The position numbers were made by a program, and so were the translations under genes. From contig JADHSV010000001.1 of the NCBI GenBank assembly GCA_016776725.1, positions 98,081 through 162,080 on the forward strand: a stretch of DNA of 64,000 nucleotides, given 5' to 3'. This document shows positions 9,612-18,255 of this stretch, one piece after another (positions within the stretch are counted from its first letter, which is position 1; the number at the start of each line of letters is the position of its first letter). The DNA is from Rhodospirillales bacterium (GTDB lineage: Bacteria > Pseudomonadota > Alphaproteobacteria > Rhodospirillales > Shumkoniaceae). The notes under the pieces were generated by a model that worked only from the letters and a program-made list of their open reading frames with translations, was not told where the DNA came from and searched no databases.

Positions 9612-9650
9612 GCCGCCAACCTTCCGCCCTGAAAAACAGAGCCGCTTTAT

Positions 9651-9702
9651 ATATATCGATCCGATATATTTCAATATGGAATATATAGGTTCGGAATATA
9701 TC
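9651..9702. promoter_or_regulatory. probable PadR operator/promoter region
   Basis: 40-90 bases upstream of the padR start. An 8-bp perfect inverted repeat with a 3-base spacer (ATATATCG at 9651-9658, CGATATAT at 9662-9669) is followed by two direct repeats, GGAATATATA at 9678 and GGAATATATC at 9693, spaced 15 bases apart. PadR regulators commonly bind AT-rich dyads at their own promoter, so this is the likely autoregulatory site. Binding itself is inferred. Confidence 0.6.
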
Positions 9703-9881
9703 AATTTGCAATATGCCGAAGCGATATTAATTCGCGATTTTTCCGTATATCGCGGATCGCCCAAATCGTTTGTGAAGCAGTTCACATTTGATGGTAGGAA
9801 TCATGGGAGAGGTGAATTAAGAGTCGAGAATTCTCGACACGAATTAGCTTTCACGGCCAAACTTATTGTTGGGATCGCTAA

Positions 9882-10445
9882 TTAGCGCGGACCGAAGCCC
9901 TTATGCATGGCAACGAAGGTCGCTAACGACACGCAAAGTGCTAAAACCAAAATAACTGCACAATCATAGAATTTTTGATTGGGAATCTCTCTGTCCCTTG
10001 GAGGCTTAAGAAAATAGATCAAACCATACCCGGCGACCGTAAATGCCGCCACCGCACCAGTGTGCCAAATACCATCATCTAAATCGCGATAGAGGAAAGC
10101 CACGAGTGAAGGCATCAAGATAAATAATGGCGTAAATATGCTCTGCTTTCCAGCGGTACCTCCGGTTCTATAGACAAGCAACGCCAAGCATAGAGAATCC
10201 GCATACCCCATTAAAAAGGCGAAAAAAACTTGCTTTTCTTCTGTTATTCTTTCGATTCCAAATACATCCATAGAGAGGAAAACTGAAATAAAAAATATTA
10301 CACCAGTAACGGAAAATGCTAATATCGCCCATCTGTCAGGTATTTCTTGAACACTAACCAGCCAAACGGCATACCCGATCGCCGCTATACCAACTCCGAA
10401 TAGTTGCGCAAGTATTACCGACTGCCACCAAGGATCCCACGTCAT
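9882..10445 (-). CDS. six-helix membrane protein of unknown function
   Basis: 187 residues, almost entirely hydrophobic, with about six predicted membrane segments (near residues 9-31, 38-58, 72-92, 104-116, 128-146 and 160-178) and a basic loop (KPPRDREIPNQKF). I do not recognise the family. It begins 21 bases after the stop of the radical SAM gene on the same strand, so the two are probably co-transcribed. Both are clearly AT-richer than the flanking genes, suggesting joint acquisition. Confidence 0.75.
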   Translation of the reverse strand: MTWDPWWQSVILAQLFGVGIAAIGYAVWLVSVQEIPDRWAILAFSVTGVIFFISVFLSMDVFGIERITEEKQVFFAFLMGYADSLCLALLVYRTGGTAGKQSIFTPLFILMPSLVAFLYRDLDDGIWHTGAVAAFTVAGYGLIYFLKPPRDREIPNQKFYDCAVILVLALCVSLATFVAMHKGFGPR

Positions 10446-10466
10446 ACCTTCCCCAATTTTTCCTCG

Positions 10467-11651
10467 TTATAGTTTTTCAAGAAAGCCCTGAGCGAAGATG
10501 CTCGTCGGGTTGTTTCTATAGTGCCGACTGCAGAAATAGGCCGCCGCCAAGCAATTGTCGTTGCACTTCCTCAAATTGTCTTCGATCGCGTTTTCCAGTT
10601 TTTCGAAGTATCGTTTATCCAATTCGAACACGGTTGTTCCCAACCCGTCAAGCAACACCGAGCATTGCATAATCGCGCCGTCACTGTCGATTGTGAGGTG
10701 GTGTTTCCCCGCGTCACACTTCCAAATTCCGGCTTCCCCGCGAACATGTCTTTTCATTGCATGATAGTACTCGTTGGGTTCAGTCGTAACAATTCCGTCC
10801 GCTTTCCTTTGCAGGATGGTGTTCGCCGCGTCATCAACCATCTTTACATCTTCCGGATCAGAAGAGAAAAAGACGTCGGTCTCCTCTTTCCAACCGGTGG
10901 GTTTTATCGGGGGGCGAAAGGCCAGGCGAATTGAAATGATAATATTATGCCGATCGGCAAAATCCATCACCGGCGTCAATTGGTCCAAGTTTCCCTTTGT
11001 GAGCACAAGATTTGTCTTAATTCCGTACCTGTGCCGTTCCCGCCCCCTGAAGAGCGTTTCGAAAACCTCTTCGCGGTGGTAGAGGTCTTTCTTGCTGGCA
11101 TCAAACCTCGCGACACTGTCAAGGGAAACATCGATTAACCCTATGCCGGCTTGGCCGAGATTTTCGACATAGGTTTCATCCTTTAATAAAAATGCATTGG
11201 TTGGGAGTTGGGTAAATATTTGTTTCGATTTACTCGCGTATTCAATAACTTTCAACAATTCTCGTTTGCGAAGAGTGGGTTCTCCTCCAAAAAAAGAAAT
11301 CCATCTTGTCCCCATACTCGCAAGTTTATCGACTGTATATTTCAGTTCTGACAAATCCATCTCCTTTTTTGGAGTAGATAGTCCCATCTCCTTAAGTTTG
11401 TCTTCCGTAACATAGCAATATGAGCAGGTGAGATTGCATTTCCTCGTCAAGAGGATGTAGGCCCAAACAGGAAAAGGGCGACCTGACAGCAAGGACTGCA
11501 AATATTCAAGATTGTGAATGGCGTTGCGGTGATGGTGCGGGCCGAAAAACCGGTGAAGGAGCTTCATTGGGTTGGCCCTCAATTCCCGAAGTTTGAATGC
11601 AGTCACGCGATTCCCCCCTAGGTTCGGTCGATTGCTCAACAAATTAAACAT
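10467..11651 (-). CDS. radical SAM enzyme with C-terminal auxiliary-cluster region
   Basis: 394 residues. The radical SAM signature is CNLTCSYC (Cys72, Cys76, Cys79), with the SAM-binding GGEP at about 122-125. The C-terminal third has five further cysteines (about 312, 330, 363, 367 and 374) around the phrase IDSDGAIMQC, the pattern of SPASM or twitch auxiliary iron-sulfur clusters. Such enzymes modify peptides, cofactors or small molecules; the substrate here is unknown and no short precursor-peptide gene was found. One 60-base line counted at about 38% GC. Probably an operon with the downstream membrane protein. Confidence 0.88.
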   Translation of the reverse strand: MFNLLSNRPNLGGNRVTAFKLRELRANPMKLLHRFFGPHHHRNAIHNLEYLQSLLSGRPFPVWAYILLTRKCNLTCSYCYVTEDKLKEMGLSTPKKEMDLSELKYTVDKLASMGTRWISFFGGEPTLRKRELLKVIEYASKSKQIFTQLPTNAFLLKDETYVENLGQAGIGLIDVSLDSVARFDASKKDLYHREEVFETLFRGRERHRYGIKTNLVLTKGNLDQLTPVMDFADRHNIIISIRLAFRPPIKPTGWKEETDVFFSSDPEDVKMVDDAANTILQRKADGIVTTEPNEYYHAMKRHVRGEAGIWKCDAGKHHLTIDSDGAIMQCSVLLDGLGTTVFELDKRYFEKLENAIEDNLRKCNDNCLAAAYFCSRHYRNNPTSIFAQGFLEKL

Positions 11652-11893
11652 CGGCTAATCGGTTCCCGAAATCGGTCGCGATGATAGCCCACGCGCCCTT
11701 TTCAGACAAAGAATAAATTAATCTCAGGCACCTTGCCAGTTATCCGTAACAACACAACTATTATGTTAGAAACATGCCTTCTGGCAGTCAATATTCCGGT
11801 TCAATTCGGCGATCAGATTGAAAAACGAAATACACAGCGCCCAATTCAATAATTTGGTGTGAGCGGGTTCGGAATCTCGGGAGAAGTGGCTAT
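11652..11893. other. intergenic region, AT-rich, no gene
   Basis: Just over 240 bases between the radical SAM start and the end of the Crp-family gene. AT-rich with no convincing ORF or RNA. It should hold the radical SAM promoter and the 3' end of the regulator transcript. Confidence 0.5.
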
Positions 11894-12589
11894 TCAGTCG
11901 CTGGCCTCGACAATGAGTTCAAGCTGCTCGGGATCCAGCAGCGTGACCGAGCCGCGCTTAAGGCGGAGCAACCCCTCGTCTTCCCAGGCCCGCAATTGCT
12001 TGTTCACGGCTTCGCGCGAGGTGCCCATCATGGCGCCCAGAACGCGCTGCGAGAGGGTGAGCGAAATGCGCACACCGCCGTCTTCCTCAATACCATGATC
12101 ATTGGCCAGATCCAGCAGGCGTTTCGCCAGCCGCGTGCGCAAATCCAGAAAGCTGAAATCCTCCAACTGTTCGCTGGTTCGCCGCAACCGGTGGCACATG
12201 ACCATCAACAACTTGATGCAAAGTTCGGGATTGCGCTCCAGGAAGGGCAGGAAATCGCGGCGCTCCAGAACCATCAGTTCGGTGTTTTCCATGGCCACGG
12301 CGTTGGCCGTGCGTTCGCCGCCGTCAATCAGGGCGATCTCGCCGAACACCTCACGCGGACCGATAACGTTCAGCACCACCTCGCGCCCTTCGGACGAATA
12401 CGAACTGATGCGCACCCGGCCCGAAATGACGGCCATCATGCCGCTGGCCGGATCGCCCTTCATGAAGACCGGCTCTTTGGCCGCGAAGCGCCGCGTCATG
12501 GCGAATTTCTCCAGCCGCGCAAGATCCTCTTCCGGTAAATGCTTGAGAAGAAAATGTTCTGCAAGAATGTTTGGTATCTGGCTCCCCAC
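11894..12589 (-). CDS. Crp/Fnr-family transcriptional regulator
   Basis: About 231 residues from a GTG at 12589. The cyclic-nucleotide-binding fold contains GEIALIDGGERTANAVA, close to the phosphate-binding cassette of Crp. The C-terminal winged helix is LTLSQRVLGAMMGTSREAVNKQL. There is no N-terminal cysteine cluster, so it is not an oxygen-sensing Fnr. The frame extends to a TTG at 12634, but that adds a Gly-rich tail without a ribosome binding site; the start is uncertain. Divergent from kduI, with the perfect hairpin at 12640-12700 between them. Confidence 0.88.
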   Translation of the reverse strand: MGSQIPNILAEHFLLKHLPEEDLARLEKFAMTRRFAAKEPVFMKGDPASGMMAVISGRVRISSYSSEGREVVLNVIGPREVFGEIALIDGGERTANAVAMENTELMVLERRDFLPFLERNPELCIKLLMVMCHRLRRTSEQLEDFSFLDLRTRLAKRLLDLANDHGIEEDGGVRISLTLSQRVLGAMMGTSREAVNKQLRAWEDEGLLRLKRGSVTLLDPEQLELIVEASD

Positions 12590-12639
12590 GATCCCCTGAG
12601 AAAAACTGATACCACATGGCGCCCCCCCGCCCAAGCATG

Positions 12640-12700
12640 CGTATTTGGTGACAGTATACTAAATTATTATAAATAATTTAGTATACTGTCACCAAATACG
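12640..12700. repeat. perfect inverted repeat, 29-bp arms, 3-base loop
   Basis: Arms at 12640-12668 and 12672-12700 pair at every position. The core GACAGTATACT and its complement AGTATACTGTC resemble the GGACAGTATACC elements at 20388-20507. There is no T-run specific to either side, so it does not look like an ordinary terminator. It lies between the Crp-family gene and kduI and may be a REP-like or miniature mobile element, or a strong cruciform. Confidence 0.9.
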
Positions 12701-12857
12701 GCTGATTGTGCGCTTGCATCATTGGCGCGAAATCAGCATGATGCGGGGGGAACACGTCAATACATTCGGGGAACCATTCTCGACCGCCGCCTAGCCGTTG
12801 GCTTGTGCGCGGAGAGAGTGGTTTTTTTGGTTAGCACAAAACGAAAAGGAAAGATCG

Positions 12858-13688
12858 ATGGACGTTCGCCAGGGCATTCACAGCGACCATGCCAAGACTT
12901 TAACCACCGAGGGAATTCGTAAAGAGTTCCTGATTGATGACATTTTCGTTCCCGGCAAAATCACCATGACCTACAGCCACATCGACCGCATCGTGGTCGG
13001 CGGGGCTTGCCCGGGAACGTCCGATATCGCGCTTGAAGCCAGCACGGCTTTCGGGGTCGATTTTTTCCTGCAACGCCGCGAGCTTGGTACCATCAACATC
13101 GGCGGCCCCGGCGTTGTCACCATCGACGGCGAGGCGTTCGAGCTTGCCGCCGAGGATGGCCTTTACGTGCCCATGGGCACCAAGGAAATCCTGTTCCGCA
13201 GCAATGACGAAGCCAACCCGGCCAAGTTCTATTACACCAGCGCACCGGCCCACACGGCGTACAAGGCGGTCAAGATCAATATCGCCGACGCCGAGTCCGA
13301 AGCCCTGGGCGATCCCAAGACCGCCAACGTGCGCACAATTTACAAGTATCTGCACCCGGCGGTGCTGCAAAGCTGCCAGCTGTGCATGGGCCTGACCAAG
13401 CTGAACGAAGGCAGCATGTGGAACACCATGCCGTGCCACACCCACGAGCGGCGCATGGAAGTCTATTTATACTTCCGCCTGCCCGAGGACGGCGTCGTCT
13501 TCCATATGATGGGCGAACCTGCCGAAACCCGCCACGTTGTCATGCGCAACGAACAGGCGGTCATCAGCCCCAGCTGGTCGATCCATTCGGGCGTCGGCTC
13601 CACCAACTACAACTTCATCTGGGCCATGTGCGGCGAAAACCAGGTCTTCGGCGACATGGACTTCATACCCATGACGGAACTGAAATAG
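12858..13688 (+). CDS. kduI: 5-dehydro-4-deoxy-D-glucuronate isomerase
   Basis: Interconverts 5-keto-4-deoxyuronate and 2,5-diketo-3-deoxygluconate in the breakdown of pectin, alginate-like and other uronic acid polymers. 276 residues, matching the family's roughly 278. The zinc site is visible as [14 protein letters not shown] (His, His, Glu) and a later His in [11 protein letters not shown]. The ATG at 12858 follows AAAGGAAAG; an in-frame ATG at 12798 lacks such a site. It is monocistronic here, with a terminator at 13713. No other pectin or kdg pathway gene is adjacent. Confidence 0.95.
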   Translation: MDVRQGIHSDHAKTLTTEGIRKEFLIDDIFVPGKITMTYSHIDRIVVGGACPGTSDIALEASTAFGVDFFLQRRELGTINIGGPGVVTIDGEAFELAAEDGLYVPMGTKEILFRSNDEANPAKFYYTSAPAHTAYKAVKINIADAESEALGDPKTANVRTIYKYLHPAVLQSCQLCMGLTKLNEGSMWNTMPCHTHERRMEVYLYFRLPEDGVVFHMMGEPAETRHVVMRNEQAVISPSWSIHSGVGSTNYNFIWAMCGENQVFGDMDFIPMTELK

Positions 13689-13712
13689 CCACCGAGGCAT
13701 ACCTATCGCGCG

Positions 13713-13750
13713 AAGGGGGAGCGGGCGTATAGCCCCTCCCCCTTTTCTTT
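13713..13750 (+). terminator. Rho-independent terminator after kduI
   Basis: Stem AAGGGGGAG (13713-13721) pairs with CTCCCCCTT (13736-13744), with an inner GGGC/GCCC pairing, followed by TTTTCTTTT. Confidence 0.85.
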
Positions 13751-13778
13751 TGGCCGGTCTTGAGATAGAGCTGCCCTG

Positions 13779-14645
13779 ATGACTACGAAGCCAGACCCCC
13801 AATCCGCACTTTCGGCCAACATGCGCGGTATTTTGTGGATGGCGCTGACGGCTTTTCTGCTGACCGTCACGGCGGCGCTGATGAAGGGTGCCGGACAGGC
13901 GTTGCCGCTTGCCGAAATCGTCTGCATCCGCATGACCATTGGTGCGCTATCGGCGCTGCCGTGGATGTTGCGGGGCGGTCTGGCGGGGCTGGGCACACAT
14001 CGGCTGGGTGGGCATTTCGTGCGCGCCGTGCTGGGGATCTCGGCTTTCACCCTTTACACCTACGCAATCACCAACATGCTGCTGGCCAACGCCATGGCGC
14101 TGGCCTTCACCACGCCGTTATGGATGATTATCGTTTCGCGCATCGTACGCGGCGAAAATGCGGGCTGGCCGCGCGCCATTGCCACCATCGTCGGCTTCGC
14201 CGGCGTTCTTGTCATCGCCCGGCCGGATGTGGAAATCAGCCTTCCGGCGCTGGCCGCGCTGACCAGCGCCTTTTTGCTGTCGCTGGCCATGCTTCACGTC
14301 AAGCACCTGTCCAGCACCGAATCGCCCGAAAAACTGGCCTTCTACGTTCAACTGTTCGGCGCCGTTTTCACCGCGCCTGTCATGCTGATGGATTGGCAAA
14401 CGCCGACCGGCAGTGACTGGACGATCCTGCTGGCCGCCGGAGTAATCGGTACGTTCGGTCTTTTTGGTCAGGCCAAGGCCTACAGCACAGGAAATCCCAC
14501 CGCCGTCGCGCCGGTGGATTTCACGCGCCTGCCCATCGCGGTACTGCTGGGCGTCCTCTTCTTTGGCGAACTGCCCGATGCCGTTGCATTTGGCGGAATG
14601 GCCATCGTTATCGGCGCGCTGTTATTCATTTCACGCCGGGCGTAG
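13779..14645 (+). CDS. DMT-superfamily (EamA) membrane transporter
   Basis: 288 residues with ten predicted helices in two EamA repeats (about 15-145 and 155-286). It begins with a short hydrophilic tail (TTKPDPQSALSANMRG). Typical phrases include MRMTIGALSALPW-like helices, NAMALAFTTPLWM and FGELPDAVAFGGMAIVIGA. Family members export metabolites or amino acids; the substrate cannot be read from the sequence. Its stop lies 3 bases from the stop of convergent glnS. Confidence 0.88.
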   Translation: MTTKPDPQSALSANMRGILWMALTAFLLTVTAALMKGAGQALPLAEIVCIRMTIGALSALPWMLRGGLAGLGTHRLGGHFVRAVLGISAFTLYTYAITNMLLANAMALAFTTPLWMIIVSRIVRGENAGWPRAIATIVGFAGVLVIARPDVEISLPALAALTSAFLLSLAMLHVKHLSSTESPEKLAFYVQLFGAVFTAPVMLMDWQTPTGSDWTILLAAGVIGTFGLFGQAKAYSTGNPTAVAPVDFTRLPIAVLLGVLFFGELPDAVAFGGMAIVIGALLFISRRA

Positions 14646-14648
14646 AAC

Positions 14649-16349
14649 CTACTTCTTTCCGCCGCCGCCCTTTGCCTGGATCTTGGCCCACTTATCGCGC
14701 AAGGCGACCGTGCGGTTAAAGACAAGTTTTTCGGGCGTGGAATCCGGGTCCACACAGAAATAGCCCTGCCGCTCGAACTGAACCGCCTTGCCTGCCTTCG
14801 CCTCCGCCAGCGCCGGTTCCAGCAGGCAACCTTCCAAAACGCTGAGCGATTCCGCATCGACGTCGTCCAGGAAATTGCCGTCGGCGCCGGGGTCGGCGCG
14901 CGAGAACAGATGATCGTAAAGGCGCACTTCGGCGGGCACGGCATGGGCCGCCGACACCCAGTGCAGCGTCCCCTTGACCTTGCGCCCGTCGGGCGAATTG
15001 CCGCCGCGGGTTTCGGGGTCGTAGGTGCAGCGCAGTTCAACCACCTCGCCCGCGTCGTTTTTGATGACGTCCGTGCAGGTGACGAAATAGGCGTAACGCA
15101 AGCGCACCTCACGGCCCGGCGCCAGCCGGAAGAACTTGCGCGGCGCGTCTTCCATGAAGTCGCTGCGTTCGATGTAAATTTCGCGGCCGAACGACACCTT
15201 ACGCTTTCCGGCGGCCGCATCCTCGGGGTTGTTCACCGCGTCCAGTTCTTCGCTCTGGCCCTCGGGATAGTTCTCGATAACCACCTTCAGGGGATCGAGA
15301 ACGGCCATGCGGCGCAAGGCCTTTTTGTTAAGGTATTCACGCGCGCAGTGGTCCAGCAGCGCCACCTCGATGACGTTATTGCTTTTGGTCACGCCGACAC
15401 GCTTGGCGAAATCGCGCAAAGCAGCGGCGGGCAGACCCCGGCGGCGCATGCCTGAAATGGTCGGCATGCGCGGGTCATCCCATCCGCGCACATGGCCTTC
15501 TTCAACCAGTTGGCGCAGATAGCGTTTGGAAACAATGGTGTGCGACACGTTGAGGCGCGAAAATTCGTACTGGCGGGGGCGCGACGGCGCGTCGATGTTA
15601 TCAAGATACCAATCATAAAGCGGCCGATGGTCTTCAAATTCCAGGGTGCAGATGGAATGGGTAATGTGCTCGATGGCGTCCGACTGGCCGTGGGTGAAAT
15701 CATAGGTCGGATAGATGCACCACGCATCGCCCGTGCGCGGGTGGCTTTCGTGGACGATGCGGTACATGACCGGATCGCGCAAATTCATGTTGCCCGACGC
15801 CATGTCGATCTTGGCGCGCAACACCCGTGCGCCGTCCTCGAACTCACCGGCGCGCATACGCTGGAACAGATTGAGGTTCTCCTCGATGGAGCGATCACGG
15901 TACGGGCTGTTCTTTCCGGGTTCGGTCAGGGTGCCGCGGTGGGCGCGGATTTCGTCGGCCGACAAATCGTCCACATAGGCCTTGCCTGCCTTAACCAGTT
16001 GCACGGCCCATGCATAAAGCTGGTCGAAGTAGTCCGAGGCGAAAAACAGATTGTCGCCCCAATCGAAACCGAGCCAGCGCACGTCCTTCTGGATGCTGTC
16101 GACGTATTCCTGCTCTTCCTTGGCCGGGTTGGTGTCGTCGAAACGCAAATGGCAGCGCCCGCCGAATTCCTGGGCGATGGAGAAGTTCAGGCAAATGGAC
16201 TTGGCGTGGCCGATATGCAGATAGCCGTTGGGCTCGGGCGGAAACCGCGTCACCACACCGTCATGCTTGCCCGCATCCAGATCGGCGCGGATGATTTCGC
16301 GGATGAAATCGCGGGTATCTTCACTGTTCTTGGTGTCGGCTTCGCTCAT
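14649..16349 (-). CDS. glnS: glutaminyl-tRNA synthetase
   Basis: Charges tRNA-Gln with glutamine. 566 residues, as expected. Class I signatures: [15 protein letters not shown] (HIGH at 45-48) and VSKRYL for KMSKS. The C-terminal beta-barrel anticodon-binding domain is complete and the last residues are Gly/Lys-rich. The ATG at 16349 follows GGAG; an upstream GTG at 16370 is less likely. Many alphaproteobacteria lack GlnRS and use GatCAB instead, so its presence is informative. tRNA-Gln(CUG) lies at 39235. Confidence 0.96.
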   Translation of the reverse strand: MSEADTKNSEDTRDFIREIIRADLDAGKHDGVVTRFPPEPNGYLHIGHAKSICLNFSIAQEFGGRCHLRFDDTNPAKEEQEYVDSIQKDVRWLGFDWGDNLFFASDYFDQLYAWAVQLVKAGKAYVDDLSADEIRAHRGTLTEPGKNSPYRDRSIEENLNLFQRMRAGEFEDGARVLRAKIDMASGNMNLRDPVMYRIVHESHPRTGDAWCIYPTYDFTHGQSDAIEHITHSICTLEFEDHRPLYDWYLDNIDAPSRPRQYEFSRLNVSHTIVSKRYLRQLVEEGHVRGWDDPRMPTISGMRRRGLPAAALRDFAKRVGVTKSNNVIEVALLDHCAREYLNKKALRRMAVLDPLKVVIENYPEGQSEELDAVNNPEDAAAGKRKVSFGREIYIERSDFMEDAPRKFFRLAPGREVRLRYAYFVTCTDVIKNDAGEVVELRCTYDPETRGGNSPDGRKVKGTLHWVSAAHAVPAEVRLYDHLFSRADPGADGNFLDDVDAESLSVLEGCLLEPALAEAKAGKAVQFERQGYFCVDPDSTPEKLVFNRTVALRDKWAKIQAKGGGGKK

Positions 16350-16471
16350 CACGCTTGCGCTCCGGTTCACGCTTCAATAAGGATATTTCGAGAGTTTCAA
16401 ATTCGGTGCCCCTGTCTGCAAGAAAACGCGGCCATCGTCAAGCCAACCGTAGGAATAATCGGGAATTTACG

Positions 16472-17302
16472 ATGCCAGATAAACCGGCCAAGCGCGATCC
16501 AAACGGCCTGAAATCCGTACACAAGACGGTCGCGGTGCTGGACTGCTTCTCCAGGAATGAGCGCTCGCTAAGCGTTGCCGACGTGGCCGAAAAAACCGGG
16601 CTGCCAAAAACCACCGCACATCGGATTTTGGCAACCCTTCGCGAGATCGGCTTCGTTGAACAGGAACGTGAACGCGAACAATACCGGCTGGGCATCCGCC
16701 TGTTCGAACTGGGTAGCGTCGTTTTGGACAGCATGGACCTGCCCCGCGAAGCGGCACCCTTCGTCGAACGTCTGATCGCGCTATCGGGCGAAGGAAGTCA
16801 TCTGTGCGTGTTCGATGGCGCGCATGTCGTTACCGTCGATCACCGCGAACCCGACGGCGGAACCGGCCACCGGATCACCACCATTCTGGCCGCCCCCGCC
16901 TATTGCACCGGCGTCGGCAAGGCGGCGCTGGCGTTTCAATCCGAAGAAACCATCTCGCGGATTATTCAGGCCGGATTGCAACGCTATACCCGCACGACCA
17001 TCACCGAGCCCGATGAGTTGCGCTCCGAACTGGCCGAAATCCGCGAACAGGGTTACGCCGTCGACAATTGCGAACACGAGGTGGGGCTGAGGTGCGTCGC
17101 CGCGCCCATCCGCAACGCGGCGGGCGATGTCTTCGCCGCCATCAGCGTCTCGGGGCCACAGGTTCGCATCACCGATGATCGGGTTCCGGCATTGGCCGAA
17201 CTGGTGATGGATATCGCCGAGCGGATCAGCCGGCGGTTGGGATACGCCGGGCCTTCACACGCACTTCGTTCGAAAGTTGACGAAGAGCCGGACTCCGAGT
17301 AG
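16472..17302 (+). CDS. IclR-family transcriptional regulator
   Basis: 276 residues. The N-terminal winged helix (about 14-75: LSVADVAEKTGLPKTTAHRIL) is followed by the IclR effector domain with RLIALSGEGSHLCVFDG, APAYCTGVGKAALA and NEHE-like NCEHEVGLRCVAAPI. Start at the ATG after GGGAATTTACG; longer upstream frames overlap the glnS start and are not supported. It sits directly before a DHDPS-family gene whose leader contains two palindromes of the IclR type, so it most likely controls that gene and responds to its substrate. Confidence 0.92.
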   Translation: MPDKPAKRDPNGLKSVHKTVAVLDCFSRNERSLSVADVAEKTGLPKTTAHRILATLREIGFVEQEREREQYRLGIRLFELGSVVLDSMDLPREAAPFVERLIALSGEGSHLCVFDGAHVVTVDHREPDGGTGHRITTILAAPAYCTGVGKAALAFQSEETISRIIQAGLQRYTRTTITEPDELRSELAEIREQGYAVDNCEHEVGLRCVAAPIRNAAGDVFAAISVSGPQVRITDDRVPALAELVMDIAERISRRLGYAGPSHALRSKVDEEPDSE

Positions 17303-17316
17303 TCTCCGAGATAAAT

Positions 17317-17343
17317 TGGAATTGAATTCCACATTCCGGAATG
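17317..17343. promoter_or_regulatory. two palindromes, probable IclR-family operators
   Basis: TGGAATTGAATTCCA (17317-17331) is a perfect palindrome about one central base and resembles the Escherichia coli IclR box TGGAAATNATTTCCA. It abuts CATTCCGGAATG (17332-17343), also a perfect palindrome. Both lie 12-38 bases before the GTG of the aldolase-family gene, just after the iclR-like stop. Confidence 0.65.
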
Positions 17344-17354
17344 GGAGAAAAGCC

Positions 17355-18245
17355 GTGACATCCAAGCTCTGGGGCATCGTTCCCCCCATGACCACACCTT
17401 TTGACGCCAATGGCGATATCGACCTTCGGGCCGTGAAGCCCCAGGTGGACTGGTGCGTGGACCAGGGTGCGCACGGGCTGGCCGTGGGCGGCAGCACCGG
17501 CGAAGGCCACACGCTGGACGTCGAGGAATTCCGCGACCTGATCGAAGCGGCCGTCGAAGCATCTGCCGGGCGCGTTCCCATCATCGCCGGGATCATCGTG
17601 GACAGCACGCGCGACGCCATCCGCCGCGGCCTGGCCATTCGCGATCTGGACGTCGCCGCGTTGCAGGTCACACCGGTCCATTACCTGTTCCGCCCCACCG
17701 ATGAAGCCATGCAGGAACACTTCCGCGTCATGGGCGAGGAAACCGGCCAGCCGATCCTTATCTACAACGTCATTCCGTGGTCGTACCTGTCGCCGGAACT
17801 GTTGTGCAAAATCATGCGCGAAGTGCCGCACGTGATCGGTGTCAAGCAAAGCGCCGGTGACTTGAAAATGCTGGCCGACCTGATGCTGATGGCACGGCCC
17901 GAGGATCGCATTTTCAGCGCCGTCGACGCCCTTTTGTATCCGTCCTACGCGCTGGGGGCGTGCGGTTCCATTGCGGCGACGCTATCGGCCATTCCGGGCC
18001 CGTGCGTTGAACAGTGGGACGCGGTTCAAGCGGGCGATCACGCCCGCGCCCTGGCCCTGCACGAGAAAATCCTGCCCATGTGGAACGCCATCGTCGCCGA
18101 CAACCTGCCCGCCTGCACCAAGTACGCCCAATCCATTCAGGGCTGCCCGGCACTTTATCCGCGCGCGCCCATGCCGCAGGCCAGCGACGAGCAAAAAACG
18201 GCGATCCGCATAGCCCTGACGGACCTGGGGATCGCTATTTCCTAG
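17355..18245 (+). CDS. dihydrodipicolinate synthase/N-acetylneuraminate lyase family aldolase
   Basis: 296 residues, a Schiff-base TIM barrel. Motifs: GGSTGEG (phosphate/carboxylate loop), the catalytic Tyr region VTPVHYLFRPTDEAM, YNVIP, and the Schiff-base Lys in GVKQSAGD. GTG start after GGGAGAAAAGCC. It is probably not the lysine-pathway DapA, because it is paired with an IclR regulator and sits among catabolic genes; plausible substrates are a keto-deoxy sugar acid or another 2-oxo acid. Its stop is 10 bases from the stop of the convergent aldehyde oxidoreductase. Confidence 0.88.
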   Translation: MTSKLWGIVPPMTTPFDANGDIDLRAVKPQVDWCVDQGAHGLAVGGSTGEGHTLDVEEFRDLIEAAVEASAGRVPIIAGIIVDSTRDAIRRGLAIRDLDVAALQVTPVHYLFRPTDEAMQEHFRVMGEETGQPILIYNVIPWSYLSPELLCKIMREVPHVIGVKQSAGDLKMLADLMLMARPEDRIFSAVDALLYPSYALGACGSIAATLSAIPGPCVEQWDAVQAGDHARALALHEKILPMWNAIVADNLPACTKYAQSIQGCPALYPRAPMPQASDEQKTAIRIALTDLGIAIS

Positions 18246-18255
18246 TCCGCGGCTC

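Noticed and set aside
17355..18245. Lysine-pathway dapA
   Set aside because: Family motifs fit, but the regulator, palindromes and neighbours indicate catabolism; kept as a family-level call.
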